DNA of 64,000 bases from Candidatus Ozemobacteraceae bacterium (GCA_035373905.1 DAOSOK010000012.1:1-64000), one strand, 5' to 3'; shown: positions 27,136 through 35,373, numbered from the stretch's first letter. Program-made: numbers and translations. The notes: a model not told the origin generated them from the sequence alone.

Positions 27136-28382
27136 CAGTGCTTCTCGCCGACGAGGCAGATCCCGCAGAGGTTCTCGATGGCGTCGGCCGCCTCGTACAG
27201 CTCTGCGAGCGCCTCGATATGTTCGCGTCGGCTGTCGAGATGGGCTTTCTGTGCCTCGATGACCTCGAGCTGGTCCGCGCGGCCGAGGCGGTATGCCTCC
27301 AGCGCCATTTCCATCAGTCGCCGCGTATCCGGAAGCACGCCCCGGCCGAGCCGTTCCACGCTGGTCTTCGCTCCGTTGAACCGAGTGATCTGCCCGTCGA
27401 TCTGGTGCTCGAGATCGAGCCTGCGGGCCGCACGCTCGGCTTCGATCCGCCGGCCTTCCCCGGCGAGATCGAGCTGTTCGCGGCGCACCGTGCGGCGGTC
27501 GGGAAGTTCGGCCTCGAGTTCGATGACGAACGTGTGCCTGTCGTCCTCCTGGAACCGCCTGAACCCGCCTCCGGCCGCCCAGATCGGCTTGCCTCCGGCA
27601 TCCGCGGCCAATACCCGGGCTTTTCGGTGGTTTTCGGCGGCATCGAGCTCCCGCAGGTCGGGATGGAAGGCCAGCATGCTTTCGATGAGCTCCTCGCGCC
27701 CGGGGAGCGAAATATCGTCGCCGAGCGAACCGACCGGGCAGAGAAGCGGCGACTCGGCCTGGCCGACGGCGCGCGCCAGTTCGTTTCGCGATTCCCTGAC
27801 CTGGCTGGAGGCGCGTTCACGCTCGACGCGCGCACGTTCGAGCTCGACCTGAGCCTTGAGAATTTCAGAGCCGGGGGCCGCCCCCGCTTCGACACGCGCC
27901 CGGGCCGCGTCGAGTCCTCGTTCCGCCAGATACACCGCTTCGGAAGCCGTTCTTTCGAGCTCGTCCCGCACGATGGCGCGATGAAACGCCGTCTGAGCGG
28001 CGCTCGTGATCAGCCACAGGCGGTTTCGGGCCGCCTGCCGGGCCTGATCGAGATCCGCCCGCGCGACCTCCCTGGCGGCGCGATTCCGCCGCCCGTCGAG
28101 CAGCGGCCGTTTCAGCGCGATTGTCGCTTCGCTTTCCGAAAAACCGGGAAAGCGTCCTCCGGCGTTTTCGGCCTCGATGGCCACGGTGGTCGGTCCCCGC
28201 TCGCCTGCGAGGCGGACGGCCGCTTCCCGCCGTGCGATCTCGGCTTCACCTATGAGAAGCGAGGGATGCGAGGCGGCGCGCGAAAGGATCTCCGGCAGGG
28301 TGACGTGTTCCGGTTCTCCGGCATACGCCGCATGAGCCGGAAGAAGGGATGCGAAAAAAAGCAGAAGAGATGCGAAACGCAT
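27135..28382 (-). CDS. TolC-family outer-membrane channel (CusC/CzcC-like)
   Basis: About 415 residues. A signal peptide (FASLLLFFASLLPAHAAYAG) is followed by two repeats of long amphipathic helices separated by short strands, e.g. LERTASEAVYLAERGLDAAR with VEAGAAPGSEILKAQVELER, and TRRLMEMALEAYRLGRADQL with EVIEAQKAHLDSRREHIEAL. The xxYxxGxxxxLEVxxAQ pattern is typical of TolC proteins. It forms the outer-membrane exit of the efflux system encoded around it. The ATG at 28382 is preceded by AAGGAG 11 bases upstream; the upstream open frame looks non-coding. Confidence 0.88.
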   Translation of the reverse strand: MRFASLLLFFASLLPAHAAYAGEPEHVTLPEILSRAASHPSLLIGEAEIARREAAVRLAGERGPTTVAIEAENAGGRFPGFSESEATIALKRPLLDGRRNRAAREVARADLDQARQAARNRLWLITSAAQTAFHRAIVRDELERTASEAVYLAERGLDAARARVEAGAAPGSEILKAQVELERARVERERASSQVRESRNELARAVGQAESPLLCPVGSLGDDISLPGREELIESMLAFHPDLRELDAAENHRKARVLAADAGGKPIWAAGGGFRRFQEDDRHTFVIELEAELPDRRTVRREQLDLAGEGRRIEAERAARRLDLEHQIDGQITRFNGAKTSVERLGRGVLPDTRRLMEMALEAYRLGRADQLEVIEAQKAHLDSRREHIEALAELYEAADAIENLCGICLVGEKH

Positions 28383-28437
28383 GGGTGCGAAAACTCCTTC
28401 CCGTTGTCTGAACGCAAAAAAACGTGTGCTGAAACGT

Positions 28438-28773
28438 TCAGGCGGGGAGGGAGATGGGGGGGCGGAAGAGTTCCGCCGCGAGTGGGTCATCGTGGCCGAC
28501 CGGCAGACGCGGAGGAGGGCACCGGGCCGAGGAGGGACGTTCGGTGGTTTCCGCGGCCGCGGCGATGAAGCTGCTGCAGTGACTGCAGGCAAGCATCGTG
28601 CAGAAATGGTGGGATTCGGAATCGGCCACCGGCGAAACGCTGCGTTCGGCGTGGTGCGGGTCGTTGCAGCACGCATCCGGGCAGATGCCCATGGTGCCGA
28701 TGAGCAGGCAGGCGAGCATGACCAGACACTGCAGCCTTGCGATGATTCGGATTCCGTGGGTGATCGTGCTCAT
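28438..28773 (-). CDS. small Cys/His-rich exported protein of the efflux operon
   Basis: About 111 residues: a signal-peptide-like start (IARLQCLVMLACLLIGTMG), then a short domain rich in metal ligands (CPDACCNDPHHAERS, SESHHFCTMLACSHCSSF), then a Pro/Ala/Arg-rich tail. No family recognised. It is the first gene of the metal-efflux operon, 55 bases before tolC, so a periplasmic metal-binding or sensing role is inferred. The ATG at 28773 is assumed; a GTG at 28782 also fits, but the promoter lies so close that either message would have almost no leader. Confidence 0.55.
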   Translation of the reverse strand: MSTITHGIRIIARLQCLVMLACLLIGTMGICPDACCNDPHHAERSVSPVADSESHHFCTMLACSHCSSFIAAAAETTERPSSARCPPPRLPVGHDDPLAAELFRPPISLPA

Positions 28774-28787
28774 GGCGTTCACTGTGA

Positions 28788-28817
28788 ATCATACATGCCG
28801 GGCGGTTCCCCCGTCAA
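28788..28817 (-). promoter_or_regulatory. promoter of the metal-efflux operon
   Basis: On the minus strand TTGACG (28812-28817), 18 bases, TATGAT (28788-28793): one of the best sigma70 matches in the window. The spacer of 18 bases and the CCGCCCGG within it would suit a MerR- or CopY-like regulator, but no regulator gene is nearby. Confidence 0.6.
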
Positions 28818-28862
28818 TCGCCGGCCGCCGCAATCGCTTCAGATGCGACGCCGCAGGTTGCG

Positions 28863-29351
28863 TCAGGGGTTCGTCTGCGGCATCGCCTGGAATCGGCGCA
28901 TGAGGATATGCGTGTAGGCGATGCTGATCGCGTCGGCTTCGTTGTCGTCCTTCGGCGCGACCTTGAGTTCCCCGGAGATCATGCGCATGACGTCCTCTTT
29001 CGAGGCCCGGCCGGAGCCAGTGATCGTGAGCTTGACCCGCGCCGGCGGGTAGAAGAACACCGGGATGCCGGCTTCGGCGGCGCAGAGGCGCGCGACGCCG
29101 CGCAGTTCGCCCAGGGCGATCGGGGTCTTGCGCGACGTGCGCTCCGGCAGGAAGACGTCTTCGATGGCGGCTTCGGCCGGTTTGAACCGGCTGATGAGTT
29201 CGACGAGCAGGTCGCGAAGCCGCAGCAGGCGTCCAGCCGGATCGCGGCGCGCGAGGGCGATGCTGGAACTCCAGATCACCTTCGGGCCGCAATCTTCGAG
29301 AATGCAGACTCCGAGACGTTCGGCGAGGTCGAGGCCGAGGATGACGGCCAC
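28863..29351 (-). CDS. ruvC: crossover junction endodeoxyribonuclease RuvC
   Basis: 162 residues of RNase H-like fold with the RuvC acidic residues: Asp in ILGLDLAERLG, Glu in AAIEDVFLPER, and a C-terminal Asp pair in DDNEADAISIAYTH. Resolves Holliday junctions. Family members are usually 165-175 residues; the end is slightly short. The GTG start directly abuts the stop of a small membrane-protein gene (TGAGTG), so translation is probably coupled. Neither ruvA nor ruvB is adjacent. Confidence 0.8.
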   Translation of the reverse strand: MAVILGLDLAERLGVCILEDCGPKVIWSSSIALARRDPAGRLLRLRDLLVELISRFKPAEAAIEDVFLPERTSRKTPIALGELRGVARLCAAEAGIPVFFYPPARVKLTITGSGRASKEDVMRMISGELKVAPKDDNEADAISIAYTHILMRRFQAMPQTNP

Positions 29352-29525
29352 TCAGTTCGGTCCGTTCTCTTCGCGCGGGTAGAGCACGACCGAGACGCCG
29401 CTGACGATGCCGGCGAGGGCGCCGGTCAGGTAGATGTTGTCGTAGCCGAGAAACTGCATGCCCATCAGCAGGAGGAACAGCACGCAGCCGACGAAGATCA
29501 TCCGCTTTTTTTCATACGGCTTCAT
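29352..29525 (-). CDS. 57-residue two-helix membrane protein
   Basis: A small gene read from the sequence: MKPYEKKRMIFVGCVLFLLL begins it, with a first helix ending near MGMQFLGYD and a second helix TGALAGIVSGVSVVLYP, then a REENGPN tail. It lies between the 710-residue gene and ruvC, 15 bases after the former, and its stop codon is contiguous with the ruvC GTG. No family recognised. The position and exact frame fit make it a probable real gene rather than a spacer. Confidence 0.65.
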   Translation of the reverse strand: MKPYEKKRMIFVGCVLFLLLMGMQFLGYDNIYLTGALAGIVSGVSVVLYPREENGPN

Positions 29526-29540
29526 CGCGAATGTGCTCCG

Positions 29541-31673
29541 TCACTGTGGCATCCGGGGCATCGGCGGGCGGTTCCCGCCCGAACGGTGGTGACGCCGCTT
29601 TCCGCGCCTCCGGCGATTCGAATCGCCCTGGTTCGGGGCTCTCATGCCGTTCTGAGGCGCCTGTCTCGGCTCCCGCGGCATGCCTTGGTTCTGGAACTGG
29701 CGCACCGGCGGCCTGCCGCCTTTGGGCGGGGGCTGATCATCGTATCCCGTTTCGATTTCCGCCTCGACCTGCCTGACCGGGGCCCGGGTCGCATCACTGA
29801 CGACGCGCTCCATGTCGAGCATGAACCGGACGGATTCCAGGTCCTCTTCGGTGTGACCGCCGAAATTCTCGAAATACCGGTGCCGGGCCTCGTCGAGGTC
29901 GGACTGTCTCCCGAACGGCTGGTTCTGGAAGCGCTGTTGCTGCTGTTGCTGGCCTCGTTGCCCCTGGCCGTGTTGCATCGGGGGACGCGGCTGGGGCAGA
30001 ATCGCGGGAGGAAGCTTCTGCGCGTCGTCCGGGGCGGCAGCGAACGCCGCCGTCTCGACGGGCGGCTGTGCCAGAGGTGCAGCTTCCTGCGTCTGGGATA
30101 TTGAGGTCTGAACCGGAATGTCCGCCGTCGCCCGGTAGGAGGCGCGCATCGGTCTCTGCGGGCGGCCCTGGGGCCTGGCCGATTCGAGCGGCGGAGGGGC
30201 GGTGTCGGGCCGTGCGATTCCCAAGGCTGACTCGTCGGCGCGGGATCCGGGAATGGCGCCTTCGAACGGCAACCGGGGCTGTTCGATGTCCGGCTGCTCT
30301 GCCGGAGCAGGTTCAGAGGGCGGGGACGGCTGCCGCTCGGGCCGGCGCTGGGCGTTCTGCTGGCCGCGATCGCGCTCCATGCGCTGGTGCTGCTGCGGAG
30401 CAGGCATCGCGTCTTCCATCCCCCGCGCCTGGTGCGCCGGAAGATTGTCGCGCAGGAACGCCTGCGGCAGGAACGCATTCAAGTTGAATTCGGCCGGCGG
30501 AAGGCCGAGCACGCGCGCCAGTTCGTCGCGGAGCTTGTAAATCTCATCGGCGTTCCAGGTGTGCTCGGGCACCAGCTTCTGAAGCTTCTTCGAGGCGTTC
30601 TCGACGCGCAGCTGGGCGTAGTTGCCCATGATAAAGCCGGGAAAGATGGAAAGTTCGTCGAGAATCTCGAGGGGATACTGGACCTCTTTTTCGCCTTCGA
30701 AACCGCATCTGGAAAGGAGTTCCCTGAGGGTGTCGAACACGGCGATGCGGGCCTTGTTGCTGTCGCGAGACGTCCGGAACTCCTTGAGGAACAGCGTCCG
30801 GAGATACTCGAACGGCGGGGTCTGCTCGAAGCAGGCGAGGAAGCGGCGAAGCCCCTGCTTGTGGCGCTCGGCGTTCTTGAGAATCTCGGGGGCGAGACCG
30901 TTCTCGTTCGAGAACAGGGCTTCGATGATCTTTTCCGAGCCGCCCGAGTATTCCTCGACCGTCTTGAACTGGCGGCTCAGAATCTCGCTCGTCTTGCCCT
31001 GATATATACTTGACAAAATAATAAGGAAAAAATGGACGTTCGGATCCATGATCTCCCGCTCGATCCAGCGCCAGAGACCCTTCCGGATGTATTTGTTGCG
31101 TCGCTTGTACATCGTGCCCAGACACTCGTGCACGATCGTGCGTTTGAGGGCTTCGAGCAGTTCCGGCGTGAAGACGGGCGCGGCCGCTTTTTCCGGCTGG
31201 GACTGGACGGGGGGCGCCTCTTCACCGGTCAGGACGGAGATGTCCAGTTCGATGATGCGGCTGCTGAGTTTCGTCGAGGGCGGGGCCAACGTTTCGCCGC
31301 TGCGCTTGAGCATCAGCAGGGCTTTCTTGACGCGGACCGCGGCGACGCCCTGCTCCTTCTGGAACTGTTTGGCCTTCGTGTCGAGCGTGTATTTCTGGCC
31401 GCGGGCGAGATAGGGAACGCAGATGTCGACGACGACGAAGCGCTTGTCGTCAGGAGCCGAGTGCTCGAACACGAGGTCGATCACCTCGTTGCTTTCCACG
31501 AGCACATGGTCGGCGCGCTGGAATTTCCATGGCTTGGGGCTGGAAAAGATTTTCTGAAGCCGCTCCTCGATGATGGCGATGTTCTGCAGCAGGCTTTGCT
31601 TGATGGTCAGATACTCGCGCTCGAGGTCTTCGGCGGATTTTTGAACGGTTGTAGAACGGCGATAACGTCTCAC
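29541..31673 (-). CDS. 710-residue protein of unknown function with disordered Q/P/R-rich tail
   Basis: The first 430 residues are mostly helical and globular (SAEDLEREYLTIKQSLLQNI, then KFQRADHVLVESNEVIDLVF, and LIILSSIYQGKTSEILSRQF). From about 430 to the end the chain is rich in Gln, Pro and Arg (PQQHQRMERDRGQQNAQRRP, GQRGQQQQQQRF), with a short conserved-looking island (SDLDEARHRYFENFGGHTEE) and a basic end (RRRRGKRRHHRSGGNRPP). No family, catalytic motif or membrane segment recognised. The Arg-rich tail suggests nucleic-acid binding. GTG start with GGAG about 10 bases upstream. First gene of a run ending in ruvC. Confidence 0.75.
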   Translation of the reverse strand: MRRYRRSTTVQKSAEDLEREYLTIKQSLLQNIAIIEERLQKIFSSPKPWKFQRADHVLVESNEVIDLVFEHSAPDDKRFVVVDICVPYLARGQKYTLDTKAKQFQKEQGVAAVRVKKALLMLKRSGETLAPPSTKLSSRIIELDISVLTGEEAPPVQSQPEKAAAPVFTPELLEALKRTIVHECLGTMYKRRNKYIRKGLWRWIEREIMDPNVHFFLIILSSIYQGKTSEILSRQFKTVEEYSGGSEKIIEALFSNENGLAPEILKNAERHKQGLRRFLACFEQTPPFEYLRTLFLKEFRTSRDSNKARIAVFDTLRELLSRCGFEGEKEVQYPLEILDELSIFPGFIMGNYAQLRVENASKKLQKLVPEHTWNADEIYKLRDELARVLGLPPAEFNLNAFLPQAFLRDNLPAHQARGMEDAMPAPQQHQRMERDRGQQNAQRRPERQPSPPSEPAPAEQPDIEQPRLPFEGAIPGSRADESALGIARPDTAPPPLESARPQGRPQRPMRASYRATADIPVQTSISQTQEAAPLAQPPVETAAFAAAPDDAQKLPPAILPQPRPPMQHGQGQRGQQQQQQRFQNQPFGRQSDLDEARHRYFENFGGHTEEDLESVRFMLDMERVVSDATRAPVRQVEAEIETGYDDQPPPKGGRPPVRQFQNQGMPREPRQAPQNGMRAPNQGDSNRRRRGKRRHHRSGGNRPPMPRMPQ

Positions 31674-31817
31674 GAATGAATGTCTCCGATTTGTTGCCGG
31701 GAACGCTTGAAAAAGGTCGAACCCGGAAAATGTGGTCCGCTCCAGGGCGGACGGTTGCGATGCCGGTCGCGCGGCGCGCGGTGTTGAAAACGCGGTCTTC
31801 GTTCCTTCATCGCGGGG

Positions 31818-31838
31818 GCCCGGCAGACGTTGCCGGGC
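31818..31838 (-). terminator. hairpin after the methyltransferase gene
   Basis: GCCCGGCA-GACGT-TGCCGGGC, 8-bp stem, 10 bases past the stop codon of the minus-strand methyltransferase. No U-run follows, so it is only a possible terminator. Confidence 0.4.
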
Positions 31839-31847
31839 GGTTTCGCA

Positions 31848-32489
31848 TCAGAAATGCTCCGGTACGGTGAATGAAATGACGTGGTGAAGCCCGAGAAATG
31901 TCGTGGGGGTCAGGGTGTAGTCACGGATTCCGCAGGATTCGAGGATCGAGAGAAGGTCACGATCGAGCGTGAAGAGGCCGAGTTTCGAAAATACCGGGTG
32001 AAACCGATCTTCGATCCAGGAGAGGACGGGATTCCTGCTGCGCAGATGGTTGATCATCACGACCTTCGCTCCAGGTTTGGCGACGCGCAGGATCTCCCCG
32101 ATGGCGCTTCGCGTGTCGGGAACGACGGTGAGCACATACGCCGCCAGAATCCTGTCGAAGGTGCGCGTGGGAAACGCCATCTTCGATACGTCCATCCGGA
32201 GAAGATGGGTGGGGCAGGAGCACTCTTCGGCGCGTTTTTGCGACTGGCACAGCATGCCGTGACTGAAATCGAACCCGACGACCGAAACCTGCGAGGGGTA
32301 ATACTCGAGGCTCAGCCCCGTGCCCACGCCGACTTCGAGAACCGTCTGGCCCGGGCAGAGGTCAAGCTGCTCCACGGCGATACGATGGCCGTCCTCAAGC
32401 CACGGCTTGAAGAAAAGATCGTACAACGTGCTGTAGCGGTCGTAAGCGTGCTGAACCGTGCTGGCGCTATGCAAACGTGATGACTCCAA
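31848..32489 (-). CDS. class I SAM methyltransferase, PmtA-like
   Basis: 213 residues with the Rossmann methyltransferase motifs: motif I TVLEVGVGTGLSLEYYP, an acidic loop VVGFDFSHGML, and motif II region TFDRILAAYVLTVVPD. The opening YDLFFKPWLEDGHRIAVEQL and the EVGVGTGLS form are characteristic of phosphatidylethanolamine N-methyltransferases of the PmtA group, so membrane-lipid methylation is plausible, but related enzymes methylate quinones. The start appears to be a TTG with GAGGA 11 bases upstream. A single gene, transcribed away from the promoter at 32630. Confidence 0.75.
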   Translation of the reverse strand: MESSRLHSASTVQHAYDRYSTLYDLFFKPWLEDGHRIAVEQLDLCPGQTVLEVGVGTGLSLEYYPSQVSVVGFDFSHGMLCQSQKRAEECSCPTHLLRMDVSKMAFPTRTFDRILAAYVLTVVPDTRSAIGEILRVAKPGAKVVMINHLRSRNPVLSWIEDRFHPVFSKLGLFTLDRDLLSILESCGIRDYTLTPTTFLGLHHVISFTVPEHF

Positions 32490-32629
32490 ACGTGCGGCTG
32501 TCCTCTCCTGCCGCTGACGGATGAACTATAGCACACCCCGTCTGCGGTGTGCAACGTACTGAGTCGATTGCGGCCGCCTTGCCGGCATGGTCTCCCGAAA
32601 TTGCCGAATGAAAGCCGGTCTCAATGAAA

Positions 32630-32658
32630 TGGACAGGGAATTCCGCCTCTGGTATACT
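32630..32658 (+). promoter_or_regulatory. sigma70-type promoter
   Basis: TGGACA (32630-32635), 17 bases, TATACT (32653-32658). It drives the membrane protein gene at 32715 with a leader of about 50 bases that contains GGAG. Confidence 0.6.
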
Positions 32659-32714
32659 TTCAGGGTTCGAATTCTGATTTCGCCAACTCCAACACAGAGA
32701 GTCCCGGAGAACCG

Positions 32715-33494
32715 ATGGCCAGACCGCTGTATCCCCCCCGTCGCAAACACGGGCCGGAAGAACATCCCCTTCCCCCCTGGTGGAAGAGTCCCCAGCTTTG
32801 GCTTGCCGGGCTCTGTATCGCGACCGTCGCCGGCGTGACGCTGTATCATTTCGGCGGCGATCTGGGAATTCCCGGCCTGCCGACCTCGAGCACGATCAGC
32901 GATCCCACAGCAACCGGAAAAGGCGGCGGGTATTTCGCCTTTCTCAAGGGTTCGAATCTCTGGCGCAAGACCTCTTCGTCGCTCGAGAGAAACGAGGACG
33001 AGCTCGTCGAACTCGGTCTGCCCAGCGAGACGATCCGCGTGCTCGGCGTCGATACGAAGACTGAGAATTTCCGTGACCGGCGTCGCCGCTTCGCCATCGA
33101 AAAATACGAGGCCGGACGGCGTCTCGCGGACGAGCAGGAAAAAGAGCAGAGCGATTTCCAGCGTCAGCGTTCGTCGCCCGTCGCCCTCGAGTTGAAAGAC
33201 GCCGTCATGGCCCTCGAGACGTCCGGCAATCTCGGTATTCTCAAGCTCGAAGGCCTGCTTCGGGAACAGCTCCTGAAATCGGGCGGAAAGCGGGAGAACC
33301 TCGATATCCTTGTATACGCATTCCAGAACCTCGGAGACATGTATACCCGCAAGAACATGAAGCTGAAGGCGAAGGAGTCGTATCTGTCGGCGTTTCAGTT
33401 GATGAAGGAACAGGCCCCCGCGGAGCAGGGGCCTGAATGGGATCGCGTTATCGCAGAGGTCGGGCGGCTCGAGGCTAGAGAAGGCGGCAATTGA
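32715..33494 (+). CDS. single-pass membrane protein with TPR-like C-terminus
   Basis: 259 residues: a short basic N-terminus (ARPLYPPRRKHG), one membrane helix (WLAGLCIATVAGVTLYHFGG), a charged middle region, then helices resembling a TPR unit (LVYAFQNLGDMYTRKNMKLK, then ESYLSAFQLMKE). No family recognised. It precedes the pseudopilin genes but a minus-strand gene lies between, so a link to pilus assembly is only positional. Its end overlaps that convergent gene by 20 bases. Confidence 0.65.
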   Translation: MARPLYPPRRKHGPEEHPLPPWWKSPQLWLAGLCIATVAGVTLYHFGGDLGIPGLPTSSTISDPTATGKGGGYFAFLKGSNLWRKTSSSLERNEDELVELGLPSETIRVLGVDTKTENFRDRRRRFAIEKYEAGRRLADEQEKEQSDFQRQRSSPVALELKDAVMALETSGNLGILKLEGLLREQLLKSGGKRENLDILVYAFQNLGDMYTRKNMKLKAKESYLSAFQLMKEQAPAEQGPEWDRVIAEVGRLEAREGGN

Positions 33495-33948
33495 GAACGC
33501 AGTTTTCGGCCACCGGGACGTTGTTCTCGAGCAGGTCTTTCACATCCGAAATAGGGCGCATGATGACGAAGCGCCGCGTTTCCTTCGGAGAAAGGTTGAG
33601 TTCGTCGTGGTTCAGCTGAGCGGACAGGTTGGCCAGATTCTGTGGCTTGCTCACGAACGTGGGGTAGATTCTCACGTGCGATACGGCCTTGTTCGAGGTG
33701 TTGACCACATATCCCCCGATATACAGGTTGCGTCGATCGATTCTGACACCGGTCTTCTTGACCACCACGGGCAGGTCTTTCACTTCGGCGAGAGGCACGT
33801 ACGCGGTGGCTGTTTTCTTGAAGGCATACACCTTCGCCGGCTGCAGGATTTCCTGCGTTTTCTTGGCGGCCTGGGCGAAGTGACTGTTGAATGACAAGGC
33901 TATGAAGGAGGCCAGGATCAGGCCCATGTGCTTACGGTCTATCTTCAT
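33475..33948 (-). CDS. exported protein of unknown function
   Basis: 157 residues with a signal peptide (MGLILASFIALSFNSHFAQA). The mature part is beta-rich (VYAFKKTATAYVPLAEVKD, then LYIGGYVVNTSNKAVSHVRI), like a small immunoglobulin-like or FxLD-type periplasmic domain; two Cys lie near the end (ENCVLNCRLL). No family recognised. GAGG lies 8 bases before the ATG. Overlaps its convergent neighbour by 20 bases and its start codon overlaps the divergent pseudopilin ATG. Confidence 0.65.
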   Translation of the reverse strand: MKIDRKHMGLILASFIALSFNSHFAQAAKKTQEILQPAKVYAFKKTATAYVPLAEVKDLPVVVKKTGVRIDRRNLYIGGYVVNTSNKAVSHVRIYPTFVSKPQNLANLSAQLNHDELNLSPKETRRFVIMRPISDVKDLLENNVPVAENCVLNCRLL

Positions 33949-34609
33949 GTTTGTTTCCTCGCTTCGTTCTCTGGTATTCCACGATTCTCATCGGCATGAA
34001 CTGCAGGCGACGTTAGCGTCTTCGGCACGAAATTTGCCTGAATCGCGCGAACCCTCATCCCGAGCCCGCGGAAGGGGCATCACGCTCGTGGAGATCCTCG
34101 TCGCGCTCTCGATTGCCTCGCTGGTGATGCTCCCGATCATTCTGCTGTTCGGCATCTCGGAAAAGGTCACCTACAAGAGCATCAATGAAGTCGTGGCGGC
34201 CAATCTCGCCATGCTCAAGATCGAGGAGCTCAAGAGCCGCCCGTTCGCCCAGCTCCGGCAGCTTATCGAGCTCTCCGCCCCCGACCCGATCGACGGGCCG
34301 TTCAAGGAATACGTCACACCGCGCGAGGCGAACGGCACCTGGAACTCGCCCGGCGTCGAATACACCCGCGAGGCGCGCCTCTCGTTCTACCCGAACGTCG
34401 ATCCCGATGCCGGTTCGCCCGATTACGAACTGCAGAAGCGCAGAATCCGCATCCGGGCGATCGTGTATTTCACCGAGTCCGTGCCGGGCACCGGCAACAG
34501 GAAGGGGAAGGAGAAATCCTTCGAGCTCGCGACGATCCTTTCCGATGAAACCCTCGGTTCGGGCCTGAACAGTTCGTTCACGCCTTCGCTGCCGACCTCC
34601 AAGCCGTGA
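33947..34609 (+). CDS. type IV pilin-like minor pseudopilin (PilV/GspI-like)
   Basis: The prepilin signature RGRG|ITLVEILVALSIASLV, then MLPIILLFGI, is clear, with Glu at +5 after the predicted cleavage. The mature part has one hydrophobic helix and a C-terminal globular domain (IRIRAIVYFTESVPGTGNRK). The start is uncertain: the ATG at 33947 gives an unusually long leader of about 44 residues with no ribosome-binding site, while a TTG at 34034 would give a normal 14-residue leader. The 5-prime end overlaps the divergent gene. Pairs with the next pseudopilin. Confidence 0.7.
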   Translation: MFVSSLRSLVFHDSHRHELQATLASSARNLPESREPSSRARGRGITLVEILVALSIASLVMLPIILLFGISEKVTYKSINEVVAANLAMLKIEELKSRPFAQLRQLIELSAPDPIDGPFKEYVTPREANGTWNSPGVEYTREARLSFYPNVDPDAGSPDYELQKRRIRIRAIVYFTESVPGTGNRKGKEKSFELATILSDETLGSGLNSSFTPSLPTSKP

Positions 34610-34623
34610 AGGAAATGAATATC

Positions 34624-35328
34624 ATGAAATATACGCATCGCCCGGCCCGCCGCGCCGTCACCCTCGTCGAGGTCATGATCTCCCTGCTGCTGTTCGGCAT
34701 CGTGCTCGTGACGGGCTATCTGTTCCTCAACCGCACGTTCGTCAGCCTCGAGCGTCAGCGCCAGTCGCTCGACACCCTGCACGAGGCCCGCGAGTTCCTG
34801 ATGCTCATCGAGCGCGACCTGCGCGAGATGACGAAGCTCGTCAGCCTCGACACCGTGTTCCGCGGCAACCTGTTCGCCGAGGACAACGCCCTGTTCTTCT
34901 CGATGACCATCGAGGTGCCGCAGCGCATCGGCGACGGCACGACCACCGTCACCTGGTCGTACGAGGGGCCCGACCGGTATAAAGACTCGCCCGGCGCCCA
35001 GAAGATCATCTACCGCCAGGAAAAGGGGAAGATCAAACGCGCGATCGTGACCAAGCAGCTCGACTACCTCAAAATCTGGGGCACGGACGGCGCCATCTTC
35101 CGGAACCGCGACAAGGGCGAAAGTCTTGACAACTATCAGAAATACCTCGCCCCGCACTACTATTTTCCCACCAACCCCGGGAACGCCCTGAACGACCTAT
35201 CGAAGGTACGCGGCATCGAGGTGCAGCTCTCGATGAACGAGTTGTATGACAAGGCCGGCGTGCCGATCAAGACCCGAACGTTCGTGACCCGCGTCTACTC
35301 GCGGGTGCTCAACGCAAAATATGAATAA
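34624..35328 (+). CDS. type IV pilin-like minor pseudopilin (PilW/GspJ-like)
   Basis: About 234 residues. Prepilin motif RRA|VTLVEVMISLLLFGIVL with Ala rather than Gly before the cleavage site and Glu at +5. A long helix (LERQRQSLDTLHEAREFLML) leads into a beta-rich domain (GTTTVTWSYEGPDRY). AAGGAA lies 9 bases before the ATG at 34624; an in-frame GTG at 34606 overlaps the upstream stop. Translationally linked to the PilV-like gene; both would sit at the tip of a pilus or secretion pseudopilus. No assembly ATPase is in the window. Confidence 0.8.
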   Translation: MKYTHRPARRAVTLVEVMISLLLFGIVLVTGYLFLNRTFVSLERQRQSLDTLHEAREFLMLIERDLREMTKLVSLDTVFRGNLFAEDNALFFSMTIEVPQRIGDGTTTVTWSYEGPDRYKDSPGAQKIIYRQEKGKIKRAIVTKQLDYLKIWGTDGAIFRNRDKGESLDNYQKYLAPHYYFPTNPGNALNDLSKVRGIEVQLSMNELYDKAGVPIKTRTFVTRVYSRVLNAKYE

Positions 35329-35337
35329 CTGTATAAT
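35309..35337 (+). promoter_or_regulatory. possible alaS promoter
   Basis: A perfect TATAAT at 35332-35337, just after the pseudopilin stop, with a poor -35 region. A start near 35344 would leave a leader of about 30 bases before alaS, too short for a T-box. Confidence 0.35.
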
Positions 35338-35373
35338 ACTACATATTTCTCGAACCCGACCAGGAGCGACCGC

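Noticed and set aside
35338..35373. A T-box leader for alaS
   Set aside because: Only about 36 bases separate the TATAAT element from the ATG; too short for a T-box.
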